A DNA stretch of 64,000 nucleotides from Micrasema longulum (lineage: Eukaryota > Arthropoda > Insecta > Trichoptera > Brachycentridae), in contig JAGVSM010001316.1 in NCBI GenBank assembly GCA_022494885.1, forward strand, positions 186,001 to 250,000, given 5' to 3'. The notes under the pieces were generated by a model, which saw only the letters and a list, made by a program, of their open reading frames with translations, ran no database searches and was not told where the DNA came from. The translations under genes and the position numbers were made by a program. Below, one piece after another: positions 55,480 to 64,000 of this stretch. The stretch's first letter is position 1; each line of letters begins with the position of its first letter.

Positions 55480-56340
55480 TATAATATACGTGTATACCAA
55501 TTTAAAAAGTGGTTGGATTCTGTTTGTCCACAGACGCATACAAGTATTTCTTCATCACAAAAGTCTTTTAGTGCATTTTTTTCCAGCTTGATTTCTTTAA
55601 ATGCATAACCATATCCAGAACACTAATTACTATAAACAACACTTGCAAAACATTACTATAATTGTGCTTTGAAATAAAACACGATCCTCTTTTCCCTGGA
55701 TCTTTCGATTCAAGGTCTTATAATTGGTCTTAATGGTTATTTTGATTAAAGAAAATTTGCGCCCTACGGCCAATAAAAGGAACTGGCCCAATTATTTTTA
55801 TTGCCCCTGCGATAAATTATCCGATTATATTGCATTTCGCTGAAACAATGCTTAATTCTCGGCATTGAGATGATTTGAGGCAAACTCGAAATGACTCTGA
55901 TGAATGAAGAACGCTTTGAAGGAACACTTCATAACAATAGATTTTAATACACTATACACTCATAATGTAAGTTTTAGAGGTTATTTCCTATGCATTATGG
56001 TTATATATAATAATATAATGTAATGTAACACGAAAACAAACCGCACCTTATTTGGACAATACGATCAATCTCAAACTCAAGTTTATCTACCGGATTTGAA
56101 TCCTCTTGCTTATACCTATAACCTTCACAAATAACATTTACTTGTTTCACAAGTGTACTCGAGTTTCTTAAGATGCGTAGGAAGTCTTTATTATATCGTA
56201 CTTATAATCAGGGTTTAAAAGTATCGTGATATTTATATAAATATTTAAAAATCCGATATGATATATCGCGATATCAGGTAAGTCAAAAATAATGTTATTC
56301 AAAAGAGGAAGTGAGGTTACACCGAGTGCATAATAAATGT
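55480..56340. other. AT-rich sequence, nothing recognised
   Basis: Contains a short stretch of tatcgtgatattt-type sequence at 56221-56275, like the minisatellite at 58080. No coding signal. Confidence 0.4.
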
Positions 56341-56344
56341 TAAC

Positions 56345-56510
56345 TTTGAGTGTCTTGAATAAGTAGAATAATTTTTGTATCTAGGAAACATGTTTACAAG
56401 AAACGGAAGGATAGAAAAAGATGTTGAACGGAGAGTGAATGCGGGTAACAAAATAAACGGCGCACTAAGCACAGTAATTGATACGAGTATTAAACATAAT
56501 ATGTCAATTG
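56345..56510 (+). pseudogene. Short RT fragment (RTE/LINE type), second relic
   Basis: The plus strand reads FLYLGNMFTRNGRIEKDVER, then RVNAGNKINGALSTVID, and stops near 56516. Same block as at 3627-3730. The flanks of the two copies do not match. Confidence 0.6.
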
Positions 56511-56683
56511 AAGCTTAGTATTAGATTGTATATAGTAAGCTTGTTATAATCTGCTATTTTTAAAATCCAAACTTTTATTACGTAGTACACTTTTATTTTG
56601 CTATTTAGGACTGAATATGTAAAATTAACATGTTAATATGTTATAAATATCATTTTTTATCGCAATCTTATATATGAGGGTAT

Positions 56684-56972
56684 AAAACGCAAACTGAGAA
56701 GTCTCCACCAAAAACGAAAAATTAGTTATTGATGCCAGAATAAAGTATTCATAAAAAACTTAACTATCTACATAATAGCGTAATTCAAAACCATCTCTAA
56801 ATCTTGCAAAAACAGATTTCAATTGTAATATTTGATACCGCAAACTAAGCATTCTCCACTGAGTTATTGAATCATAATTAGAAATCTCCCAATTTTTCCT
56901 AGTATTTCGTAAGTATCTCAGTAACGCCTTTAATGGAGATTTTCAAATTTGCTTCTAATACCTTTAACGTCA
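56684..56972. mobile_element. MITE-C copy
   Basis: The left end ggtataaaacgcaaactgag, then aagtctccac, and the reverse complement of the right end (ggtattagaagcaaatttga, then aaatctcca) form terminal inverted repeats of about 30 bp. A related element in the opposite orientation ends at about 61500-61785 with ttagtggagatttccaagtt and gcttctaata. Interior AT-rich and non-coding. Confidence 0.6.
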
Positions 56973-56989
56973 CATTTTATCACTTGAAA

Positions 56990-57650
56990 TTTCAAATGGC
57001 TGTCCTCAAGGCTCAGTTTTGGGACCACTTCTGTGGAATGTATTGTATGATGATTTTCACTTCTTCTCCTTCCTTCATCATGTACATATGATTCAGACTT
57101 TTGCCGATGATGAATGTATTTTGATTGAAGGCAATAGACGCTGGACTCTGGAGGATGACGCAGCTAATGCATTAAATAAAGTAGTCGATTAGAGTATTCG
57201 AAACAAATTAAGTTTTGCTCCTCAAAAAACTCAATTTTCACTTTTAAGATGCAATCTTGTATGTCCTCCTTCTATCAAATTCATGGGCTCTTATTCGAGC
57301 TTCAAATTCGGTTTCAAACCTCGGTGTAATTCTTCAAAGAAATTTGTCGTATACTTCTTATGCTAGAAAAGCTGTGCATTTAGGAAAGATAGCATTCCAC
57401 AAAGTTGCGCGCTTAACCCGAGCCAGCTCGGGGTTGTCTTTTGAAACTTCAACGGTCTATTATAAATCCATTTTCTTAGGCATCGTGTGCTATGCAGCTG
57501 GCTGTTGGGCACACCGATATGAGTTGCAATATTTTAAGAGAATTATTTCAAGAGGGCAAAAGCAACTTCTCCTGGCTCTTGCTAGCTTCAGCATCAATGT
57601 TTTTCGAAACAACAACCGATTTTCAACGACCTTTACGAAATTCATCGTTG
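56990..57650 (+). pseudogene. R1-like LINE RT fragment with active site
   Basis: The plus strand reads NGCPQGSVLGPLLWNVLYDD, then MIQTFADDECILIEG with the F-A-D-D catalytic Asp pair, then NALNKVVD with a stop in place of the usual Trp, then KLSFAPQKTQFSLL. After a frameshift it gives SNLGVILQRNLSYTSYARKA, then CYAAGCWA and ISRGQKQLLLALA. The order C-P-Q-G-S-V-L-x-P, F-A-D-D, L-x-F-x-x-x-K-T, L-G-V, Y-G/A-A-x-x-W is that of R1/LOA-type RTs. The 5' part (endonuclease, fingers) is lost, and the 3' part stops where mariner sequence begins. Confidence 0.85.
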
Positions 57651-57659
57651 AGCAAACTG

Positions 57660-58001
57660 CGGCCTCAATTGAATTTCGTATACCATCGATAAATACTGGT
57701 TCTTAATGGTGCTTCATCGTCAAAAGTCGAATTAAGTTCATGAATGCATTGTTGTTGAGTTAATTTGTTGTTGAGAGAAAGTTGCAAAAAAATAATTACA
57801 TTAAAATGTTCACGTATTAATTCCATTTTTGAACTAATATCAAATTTTGAAATAACTGTAACCATAAAAATACCAACCGTATAAAAAAACTTTTTGAGTA
57901 AATATAGCTTCTGAAATGTCAAAGTCTACGATAGATGTATCAGTTCCTAGATAGCAGCACTAGTGCTGCCAAATTTTAAAATATAAAAGGCAACCCTCGT
58001 A
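57660..58001 (-). mobile_element. Mariner transposase N-terminus with end sequence
   Basis: The minus strand reads MELIREHFNVIIFLQLSLNN, then LTQQQCIHELNSTFDDEAPL, then RTSIYRWYTKFN and a stop. This matches the N-terminal helix-turn-helix region of mariner transposases (R-E-H-F ... L-S-Q-Q-Q-C-x-D-E-L-N-S-x-F-G-D-E-A-P-S-x-x-x-x-Y-R-W-Y). The element's 5' end is probably at 57999 next to TA, with cgagggttgccttttat as the terminal repeat. The DDD catalytic domain is absent; R1-like sequence takes its place. Copy dead. Confidence 0.8.
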
Positions 58002-58079
58002 CACTCTAAGTTCTACTGAATTTCATACTTAATTCAAAACAGTATTTTTAGTTATGGCACCCTTGCCGGGGGATGAGAT

Positions 58080-58400
58080 ATATCATGGTAAATATCGTAG
58101 TATTTAGTGTAGTATATTATGATATACAACATGATATATATTGTTATGTAATAAATACCGTGATATATATCGTGTATATGAAGTGATATATAGCGTGATA
58201 TGTATCGTGATATTTATCGTGATATTTATCGTGATATTTATCGTGATATATACCGTGATATTTGTCGTTGTCTTTATCGTGCTATTAATTGTGGTCTTTA
58301 TCGTGATATTAATCGTGACATATATCGTGATTAACATCGTGACATCTATTGTAATATATATCGTGATACATATCATGATATATATTACGATATATATTTT
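58080..58400. repeat. Degenerate 12-bp minisatellite (tatcgtgatatt)
   Basis: Many consecutive imperfect 12-bp units such as tatcgtgatatt, tatcgtgatata and catcgtgacatc. Both strands stay open (plus 58141-58446, minus 58104-58376), only because the unit length is a multiple of three. The isoleucine/threonine/valine-rich peptides are artefacts. Confidence 0.85.
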
Positions 58401-58404
58401 TCTA

Positions 58405-59315
58405 ACCCTGTTTATAAAAGTTTATTATTCTATTTCAATCAATTGAACGTTGATACAATTACAAGTGACTTCGATCGTGAAATAATACATTTGATGACAT
58501 ACGCCTTATGTCATTTCGATTATCAGTGGGTGTAAAGAATTGAGATCACTATTATGTAATTAAAAATATCTGGATTTTTCTCACGGTTTCTTCGAGGTCA
58601 CTACGTTTTTATAAAGGTCAAAAATCAAATCACTCAAAATTTATTCAAAACGTATCCGTCAGAATATATTATTAGATCAATTAATAATAAATAGTTCAAA
58701 TTTTGACAATTCTTATTTACATTATGATACAGGTGTGATATAAACCTCGATTTTTAAAACATGGTTAAAAAAACTCCACTAGTCCCTTTTCTAAGAAAAT
58801 TATTTTTTTAAAGTATATTCTTTTATTTTTTTAGTAAAAACGAACAGTTGTAATTTAAATGTGTTATATTTTTGACTGTACTGGTTGTGCCTGAACAATT
58901 ATAACGCCACAGGTCCGAAATCGACGTTTTTGAGTGTCTGAAAATATTTTCTATCCGCACAATTAACGGAATGAATGTGTAAATGTGATGGGGCCTTAAA
59001 AACAAAAACTAGAAATAATAGTAGCACAATTATCATTAGGTCATTGTTACCTCTGAAAACGTTTAAAACTAGATGGAACAAGTGAGCGAAATTCAAGTTA
59101 TCGCTTTGTTTTTGCGATTTACAAATGCATGATTAGTTTACAATTAGCGCAGATGTACGTGTAAGTTCTTTCCTTTAAAAACGATTTAATTTAGTTGTGC
59201 CACTGTTGATGAACATATTTAGTGGTTAGCGAGTTTTCTTACCATGTTTGCGACGCCGGGAAGGTCAATATGAAATATTGATTTCAAAAAGTAATTTTTT
59301 CACTAGGTTAATTAT
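58405..59315. other. AT-rich sequence, nothing recognised
   Basis: No motif or repeat end identified. Confidence 0.4.
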
Positions 59316-59319
59316 TTGA

Positions 59320-59760
59320 TTCCAGGTCGATGAAGAATACAGTTATGAGTATGAAATAGAACCAAGTCCGAAATGAGTGTTTTTAACTGGGTGAATACTT
59401 TCGAGTAAAAATCCTGCAAAAGGGAATCGAGCGAAAAAAAAACCATTTCGTAATTTAGTGGTTATTGCGTTCGATTACCATGCTTAAGCTCCCTGGTTCG
59501 ATTCCAGGAAGGGTCGACATTAAACGATTTATAAAGTGGTTTTTCACTGCAATATTTCCTTGTCTTTGGACTAGTACCTAAAGCGTATAACTGATCAACT
59601 TGCCTTCCTTCAACAGGGGATGGGGATATTCTGTATTTTACTTTGCACTATCAAATGAAAATAATGGTTTGTTCGTGATGATAATAATATTTTTGTTCTC
59701 GAACTAGCACCTGCAGCGTAAGACAGATGACTCTACCTTCATGTTACAAATAAATAATCG
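59320..59760 (+). mobile_element. SINE-4 copy, long, with duplicated 3' part
   Basis: It runs ggtcgatgaagaatacagtt, gagtatgaaatagaaccaag, cgagtaaaaatcctgcaaaa, then the tRNA-like core (ttagtggttattgcgttcga ... ctggttcgattccagg at 59491-59506), gtcgacattaaacgatt, tggactagtacctaaagcgt, tgatcaacttgccttc. At 59690-59760 a second copy of the last block follows (gaactagcacctgcagcgta ... catgttacaaataaataatc). The best copy for defining the order of segments. Confidence 0.75.
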
Positions 59761-59764
59761 AAAT

Positions 59765-60478
59765 ACGCTATTAGGCATAGAATTAAAAATAGTTCAGAAG
59801 GAGCGTAGAATCATATTTGAATACATCGGACTGTGTCCAATAATTCCCCCACTTAGACACACTTTCGCCGCGCGCATACTTAAAGTCACCGAGTAATATT
59901 GCCAGATTGAGAAGAATATAACCATAACACAAATGTATGGTAAAAAAAAACAATGTTTTATATTTTCTAAAATTTTATTGTGCACTCGAAAACATTGATT
60001 GACACAACAGAGTAGACAAGTAAAGGGTCATTTAATAAGAGTAATTGAATTAATGAACTTTGAACTTAAAATATAAAACAAATTTTATTTTACATAAGAT
60101 GGATATTTTTATATCATGTTAAATAATATTTTATGTTTTAAAGATAATATCGGCCAAATGTCTACCACGGCGTTGTTTAATCGGAGGTTCAATTTTCATT
60201 ATTTCTCTTTTTATATGAGCAAAGTAGGGTAAAAAAAATTACTATCCTGGCAAAACTAACGAAATTTCCATTTTGTTTCTTCGACAATCTGACAAATGGA
60301 AAAAAAAAAATTTAAGTAATGCATTTGTGACAAACACATTCATTTGATAATTACACATGAAATGTGATTGCATCCTGTTTCTTTAAGATCCTAGCAGTAT
60401 TTCTACACTTCAAAAAGACACAACACGGCATGGTTAAATTCGAATCAGGAGTTGCGTACTGAGTGACGTTTACAAGGA
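59765..60478. other. AT-rich sequence, nothing recognised
   Basis: No motif or repeat end identified. Confidence 0.4.
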
Positions 60479-60479
60479 A

Positions 60480-61432
60480 ACTAATGGGTCAAAACATTAA
60501 TTGATACATTGCCGATGATACATTAATCTATATAGCGGGAGAAAATTATACGGAGACTTTACAAAAATTAAACGAGGACTTAAACAGAATATCTGAGTGG
60601 CTCAAAATTAATAAACTTCAGCTTAATGTTGGAAAAACAAAATACATGGAGTTAGGAAGGAAAAAGCCAAACCCAAGGATGAATGTACTTATTGATAATG
60701 AAACCATAGAAAAGGTTAATGAAATGAAATATTTGGGGATAATACTTGATTCAAAATTGACATTTAATGCAAATTTTGAACACGTTAATAAAAAAATATC
60801 AAAAAAAATATTTTTCCTTAGTAGATTGAGAAATAAATTAAATAAAGATACTGCATAACTAATTTACAAAACAATCATTCTTCCACATATAGATTACTGC
60901 TCAACAATATTATTTTTAGCAAACGAAGGAAATTTAAATAAACAAGAAATTTTACAAAATAAAGCGATGAAAATAGTTTTTAAGAAAAATAAATATAGCA
61001 ATGTAAAAAAAATGAGAGATGAACTAAAATGGTTATCTGTAAGAAGGAGACTTAAATTTAATATGTTGATATTTATACATAAATTTTTTCACGATAAATT
61101 ACCAAAATATTTTAAGGATAAAGTTGTCTTAAACAAAAATTGTCATGAATATGCTACTAGACAAAAGGATAAAATAAGACTACCATTATTGAAAAGAGCT
61201 GAGTCGCAAAATTGTTTGATGTATAAGGGTTTAAAATGTATGATGAGATGCCTGAATGTATGAAGAATGAAAAGTGTCTGAAAGAATTTAAAAATAAATG
61301 TATAAGTTACTGTAAGGAAATATAAATATATATTGATGATGTAAATGTACATAACAGTTTATATTAGTTTTAATATAAGCTAACTTAAGAAATAAATAAA
61401 TAAAAAAAATAAAAAAAATAAAAAAAAACGGA
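60480..61432 (+). pseudogene. LINE RT from active site to tail (family L4)
   Basis: Starts at the RT active site: IADDTLIYIAGENYTE (Y-A-D-D-T with the first residue altered), then LNEDLNRISEWLKINKLQLN, VGKTKYMELG, MKYLGIILDSKLTF and FFLSRLRNKLN. An in-frame stop follows. It resumes YKTIILPHIDYCSTILF, EILQNKAMKIVF, then ELKWLSVRRRLKFNMLIFIH, HEYATRQKDKIRLP, SQNCLMYKG, and after a frameshift at about 61232 MYDEMPECMKNEKCLKEFKN, stopping at 61323-61325. The 3' tail aaataaataaataaaaaaaa lies at 61390-61425. The most complete RT relic in the window. It shares its C-terminus with 53230-53940. Confidence 0.9.
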
Positions 61433-61435
61433 AAC

Positions 61436-61453
61436 CTACTCATATATGAGTAG
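61436..61453. repeat. Perfect 18-bp palindrome
   Basis: ctactcatatatgagtag equals its own reverse complement. It lies directly after the LINE tail. Confidence 0.7.
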
Positions 61454-61499
61454 TTGAGTTGCCTTCTGTTTGATGTGCGTATGCGGTTTCTGGACTTTT

Positions 61500-61785
61500 C
61501 ATAATTCTACGCTATTAGGTATATTAAAAAAAAAACAATCTTGATTTAAGGAAATCTCGATTCTGAGATATTTGTGAAAAACTTAGAAAAAATAATTGTA
61601 AGATTTCTAATTATACTTCACTAACTCAATGGAGAATGCTTAGTTTGGGTAGGTAAGTATGTTTTTATGTGTAGTTTATTTTGGCATCAATAACTAATTC
61701 TCCGTTTTTAGTGGAGATTTCCAAGTTTGCTTCTAATACACTCATACTATGAAGGTATAAGAAGCAAACTTACATATAACTTATA
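61500..61785. mobile_element. MITE-C relative, opposite orientation
   Basis: tggcatcaataactaattct, ccgtttttagtggagatttc and aagtttgcttctaatac are the reverse complement of the left part of MITE-C at 56684. At 61765-61780 ggtataagaagcaaac adds a short inverted end, making ggtat...gtttgc palindromic. The opposite end is not clear. Confidence 0.5.
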
Positions 61786-61789
61786 AGGG

Positions 61790-62235
61790 ATATTATCCCT
61801 TCCAATTTTCAGGGCCAAGAACTTCTTAATTTCCTCCAAAGAATTGGATCGTGGATGAAACAAAAGCCGAATACTGAATCAGTATGGGAAGTTATCACTT
61901 AAACAGCTAATAACGGTCACGAGAGTAAGCTCTGATAAAATATTAATTCATTGAGGATTATTCTGATCACATTTATCATCAAAACTAATAAAGTAAGAGC
62001 AATAAAATTGAAATAATTGTGATGCCCTATGCGTAATTGAAATTGACAGGAAAAAAACATCATTGTTCAAAGCTGTTACAGACTAAAATAAATAGTATTA
62101 AGAAAATATCACATACTACGAATACCGATTTAAATATATGAAATGGATTTACAATAATTAATTGTATTTCCAAAATCAATACGGATACTATTGTGGAGAA
62201 ATGTTTTCATACATAAATGTAAAAAGATTTAAAAA
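61790..62235. other. AT-rich sequence, nothing recognised
   Basis: No motif or repeat end identified. Confidence 0.4.
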
Positions 62236-62239
62236 AAAT

Positions 62240-62470
62240 AGTTTCGTAGAAAAACGCGACGTGTTTGCCCCTCATTGTTGTGACGTTAAGATTTGAGATA
62301 TTGTTCTTAACAAAATTCAATGGAAGTAACAAAAAAACATTAATTGTGACGTGTTAGGGGCGTGGCCGAAGGAATGACCGTTTTCGCGAGAATTCAAAAT
62401 TACAAATTTAAAAATATCTTTTGTGCCGCTAACATTTTTTTTATTGTTACTGGACAGTATTTTATTGACT
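62240..62470 (-). repeat. Interspersed repeat R6, copy 2
   Basis: Inverted relative of 47115-47345: ttgtgacgttaagatttgag, gtgttaggggcgtggccgaa, ggaatgaccgttttcgcgag. Non-coding. No terminal structure seen. Confidence 0.55.
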
Positions 62471-62689
62471 TTTATTGTTTTAAGAATGTAAAAAAAAGTG
62501 ATAATTCCCTTTTGCCATAAATTAAAGGTTCGAAGGTATGATATTTTATGATAATTCAACAAGTTACCTTGTGAAGAATAAAGGCTCAAAACACGCATAG
62601 GCATGTATGAACCAACATTGATAAACTTGCCGTATTGAAATCTGCATTATATAACAATAAAAAAAAACGCGTATTTTATCACCGTCATC

Positions 62690-63070
62690 ATTCTCTTTCT
62701 GCACTTGCATGGGACACTGCATTGGTACACCAATCGCAGTGTATCTTGATTATTTTTGTGACATTAAGATAATGATTCTTATGCTTCAGGTACCAGTCTA
62801 GAGACTATGAAATATTCTAGTGTAAAAACACCTTTTCAAATAAATATTTCATTGCGCCCACGTCGAGAATCGAACCCGAGACCTCTTGCATGGCAGGCAA
62901 ACCACATACCATGAGGCCGGCGCGCTTATTTACACTAGAATACTTCAAAGTCCCTGGACTGGCACTTGAAGCGTAAAACTGATCATGTTACATAAAAGTA
63001 ACAAAAAACGATTAAGAAACGCTGCGATCAATGTGCCAATGCAGTGCCCTGTGCACCATTTTATGCGGAA
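62690..63070. mobile_element. Inverted pair of SINE-4 ends around a tRNA-like core
   Basis: From 62695 to 62930 a minus-strand SINE-4 reads ctgcattggtacaccaatcg, gcttcaggtaccagtctaga, then the reversed core cgagaatcgaacccgagacc ... catggcaggcaaacc. At about 62935 the sequence switches strand: tacactagaatacttcaaag, ctggactggcacttgaagcg, gtgccaatgcagtgccctgt, gcaccatttta. The outer arms (about 62695-62830 and 62935-63070) are imperfect inverted repeats of roughly 130 bp. Confidence 0.7.
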
Positions 63071-63244
63071 AATTAATGATGATAGTTATTCAATGTGAGG
63101 AAATAATTTTTGTTTTAACGTTTATCATGCTGTCATCATCGGAACGCGAAATTCAGCGTATCTCAAGCAGTTGTTACACGTTCGTAAGGTGATCTGTCTG
63201 ATGCTGTAGTTACGAGTCCGAAATAGATAATAATATATCATCAT

Positions 63245-63650
63245 CATCTTCAAACTCTTATCCATATCTGATGGTGCATTAGGTACTGTACTGGTAAAAT
63301 GTAGCGTATTTTGATCATCTGTTTTAAGAAGGCAAACTGATCAGTTACACGCTTTCGGTGGTAGTTCAAGGATAATTTAATTTCGTAAACCTTAAAAACG
63401 AACATATTACAACAGAGATGAAGAACATTTAAGAGAAGGTAATATAGAATTCTAGGCATCTACAGGGCAAATGACCTGTCAATGGCTGGTTTAAGTGGCC
63501 ACTTTACACAAAAATTTGGACAAACTCAAAATATTATTCTTAAAAACGAACATTTCATACCGACCTTTCCGGGAGTCGAACCCAGGACCTAGGAAGCACG
63601 GTTGGCGAACGCACAAACCACTTAACTAAGAGACGGGGTTTTTTTGACTT
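63245..63650 (-). mobile_element. SINE-4 copy split by FB mini-element
   Basis: Left piece: ctgatggtgcattaggtact, gatcagttacacgctttcgg, ttcgtaaaccttaaaaacga. Right piece from 63540: ttaaaaacgaacatttcata, then the core gggagtcgaacccaggacct ... ggcgaacgcacaaaccactt. The insert at 63402-63539 separates them. Confidence 0.75.
63402..63539 (+). mobile_element. FB mini-element inside SINE-4
   Basis: TTAAAAACGA occurs at 63392-63401 and 63540-63549, and the identity continues to 14 bp (ttaaaaacgaacat). The insert has the FB head (acatattacaacagagatga, aattctaggcatctacaggg, ggtttaagtggccactttac, aca) joined directly to the other end (aaaaatttggacaaactcaa, aatattattc). It is an internally deleted derivative of about 138 bp. 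Confidence 0.8.
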
Positions 63651-63654
63651 GCCG

Positions 63655-64000
63655 AATCGAACAATCATCCAGCGTTCTGGTTTTCATTCATTAGGATCAT
63701 TAGGAAAAAATTAGGATCTTCGACATGTTTTTAAATTTATTATCTTTTAAACACAATTTCTCAAGGCAAATATACTTATAATGTTTCGTTTCATATCTTG
63801 AGTCATTAAAGTCTAATTTAATTGGTATGCAACCGATCTCCAAAATATAATTGCAGTATTAAATTCAATTGCCTTTATAACCGGATGATCTTTAAAAATG
63901 GACAGTAAATTACTGTTGCTAACTGCCAGTGCAAGTTAAATGTTCTACACTCGCAAACGATAATTGCAAATTTATAGTGAAAAGTTAACAAAAATGGCAT
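63655..64000. other. AT-rich sequence, nothing recognised
   Basis: No motif or repeat end identified before the window ends. Confidence 0.4.

Noticed and set aside
58104..58446. Protein-coding frames on both strands
   Set aside because: They are translations of a 12-bp minisatellite.

Overview
This is an AT-rich animal genomic segment, most likely from an insect or another arthropod. I find no host protein-coding gene, rRNA, genuine tRNA gene or CRISPR array that I can defend. Nearly everything recognisable is the remains of transposable elements. Most are 5'-truncated non-LTR retrotransposons (LINEs) that keep only the C-terminal end of the reverse-transcriptase (RT) protein plus a 3' UTR and an A-rich tail. 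They belong to several lineages: CR1/Jockey-like, RTE-like, R1-like and at least one with a zinc-knuckle tail. Alongside them are four tRNA-derived SINE-like families, a mariner fragment, several MITE-like families with terminal inverted repeats, a foldback-like family, and microsatellites. All coding remnants are broken by stops or frameshifts, so none looks active.

Layout. 0-5.3 kb: a fourfold 265-bp tandem array made of a LINE C-terminus, then two short LINE pieces and two MITEs. 7-17 kb: SINE-4, many LINE 3' ends (10.3-11.06, 12.19-12.94, 13.39-13.86, 13.88-14.39, 14.40-14.61, 15.90-16.74 kb) and the first foldback-like (FB) copy. 17.4-28.9 kb: a palindromic FB composite with a direct duplication, another copy of the 12.2-kb LINE, an RTE C-terminus, a complete MITE, and a three-layer nest (SINE-4 > FB > RTE). 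28.5-37 kb: mostly SINEs, plus three copies of a repeat with a hammerhead-like stem-loop. 37.8-39.5 kb: two GC-rich patches in otherwise TE-poor sequence; this is the best candidate for host regulatory DNA. 40-52 kb: FB copies, several LINE ends and an 'ACCCGACAAACGTTGTCCTG' repeat split by a LINE. 53-61.4 kb: two LINE copies of one family, an R1-like RT fragment abutting a mariner fragment, and a 12-bp minisatellite. 61.5-64 kb: a MITE, an inverted SINE-4 pair, and a SINE-4 split by a very small FB derivative.

There are no operons or pathways. What relates the parts is insertion history: FB elements landed in SINE-4 copies, and LINE fragments later landed in FB elements, with target duplications still visible. 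The observations most worth checking are the FB family with roughly 10-bp target duplications, the hammerhead-like stem-loop repeat, the LINE-end tandem array and the GC-rich patch at 37.83-38.05 kb. Clade names come from reading motifs by eye and are tentative.
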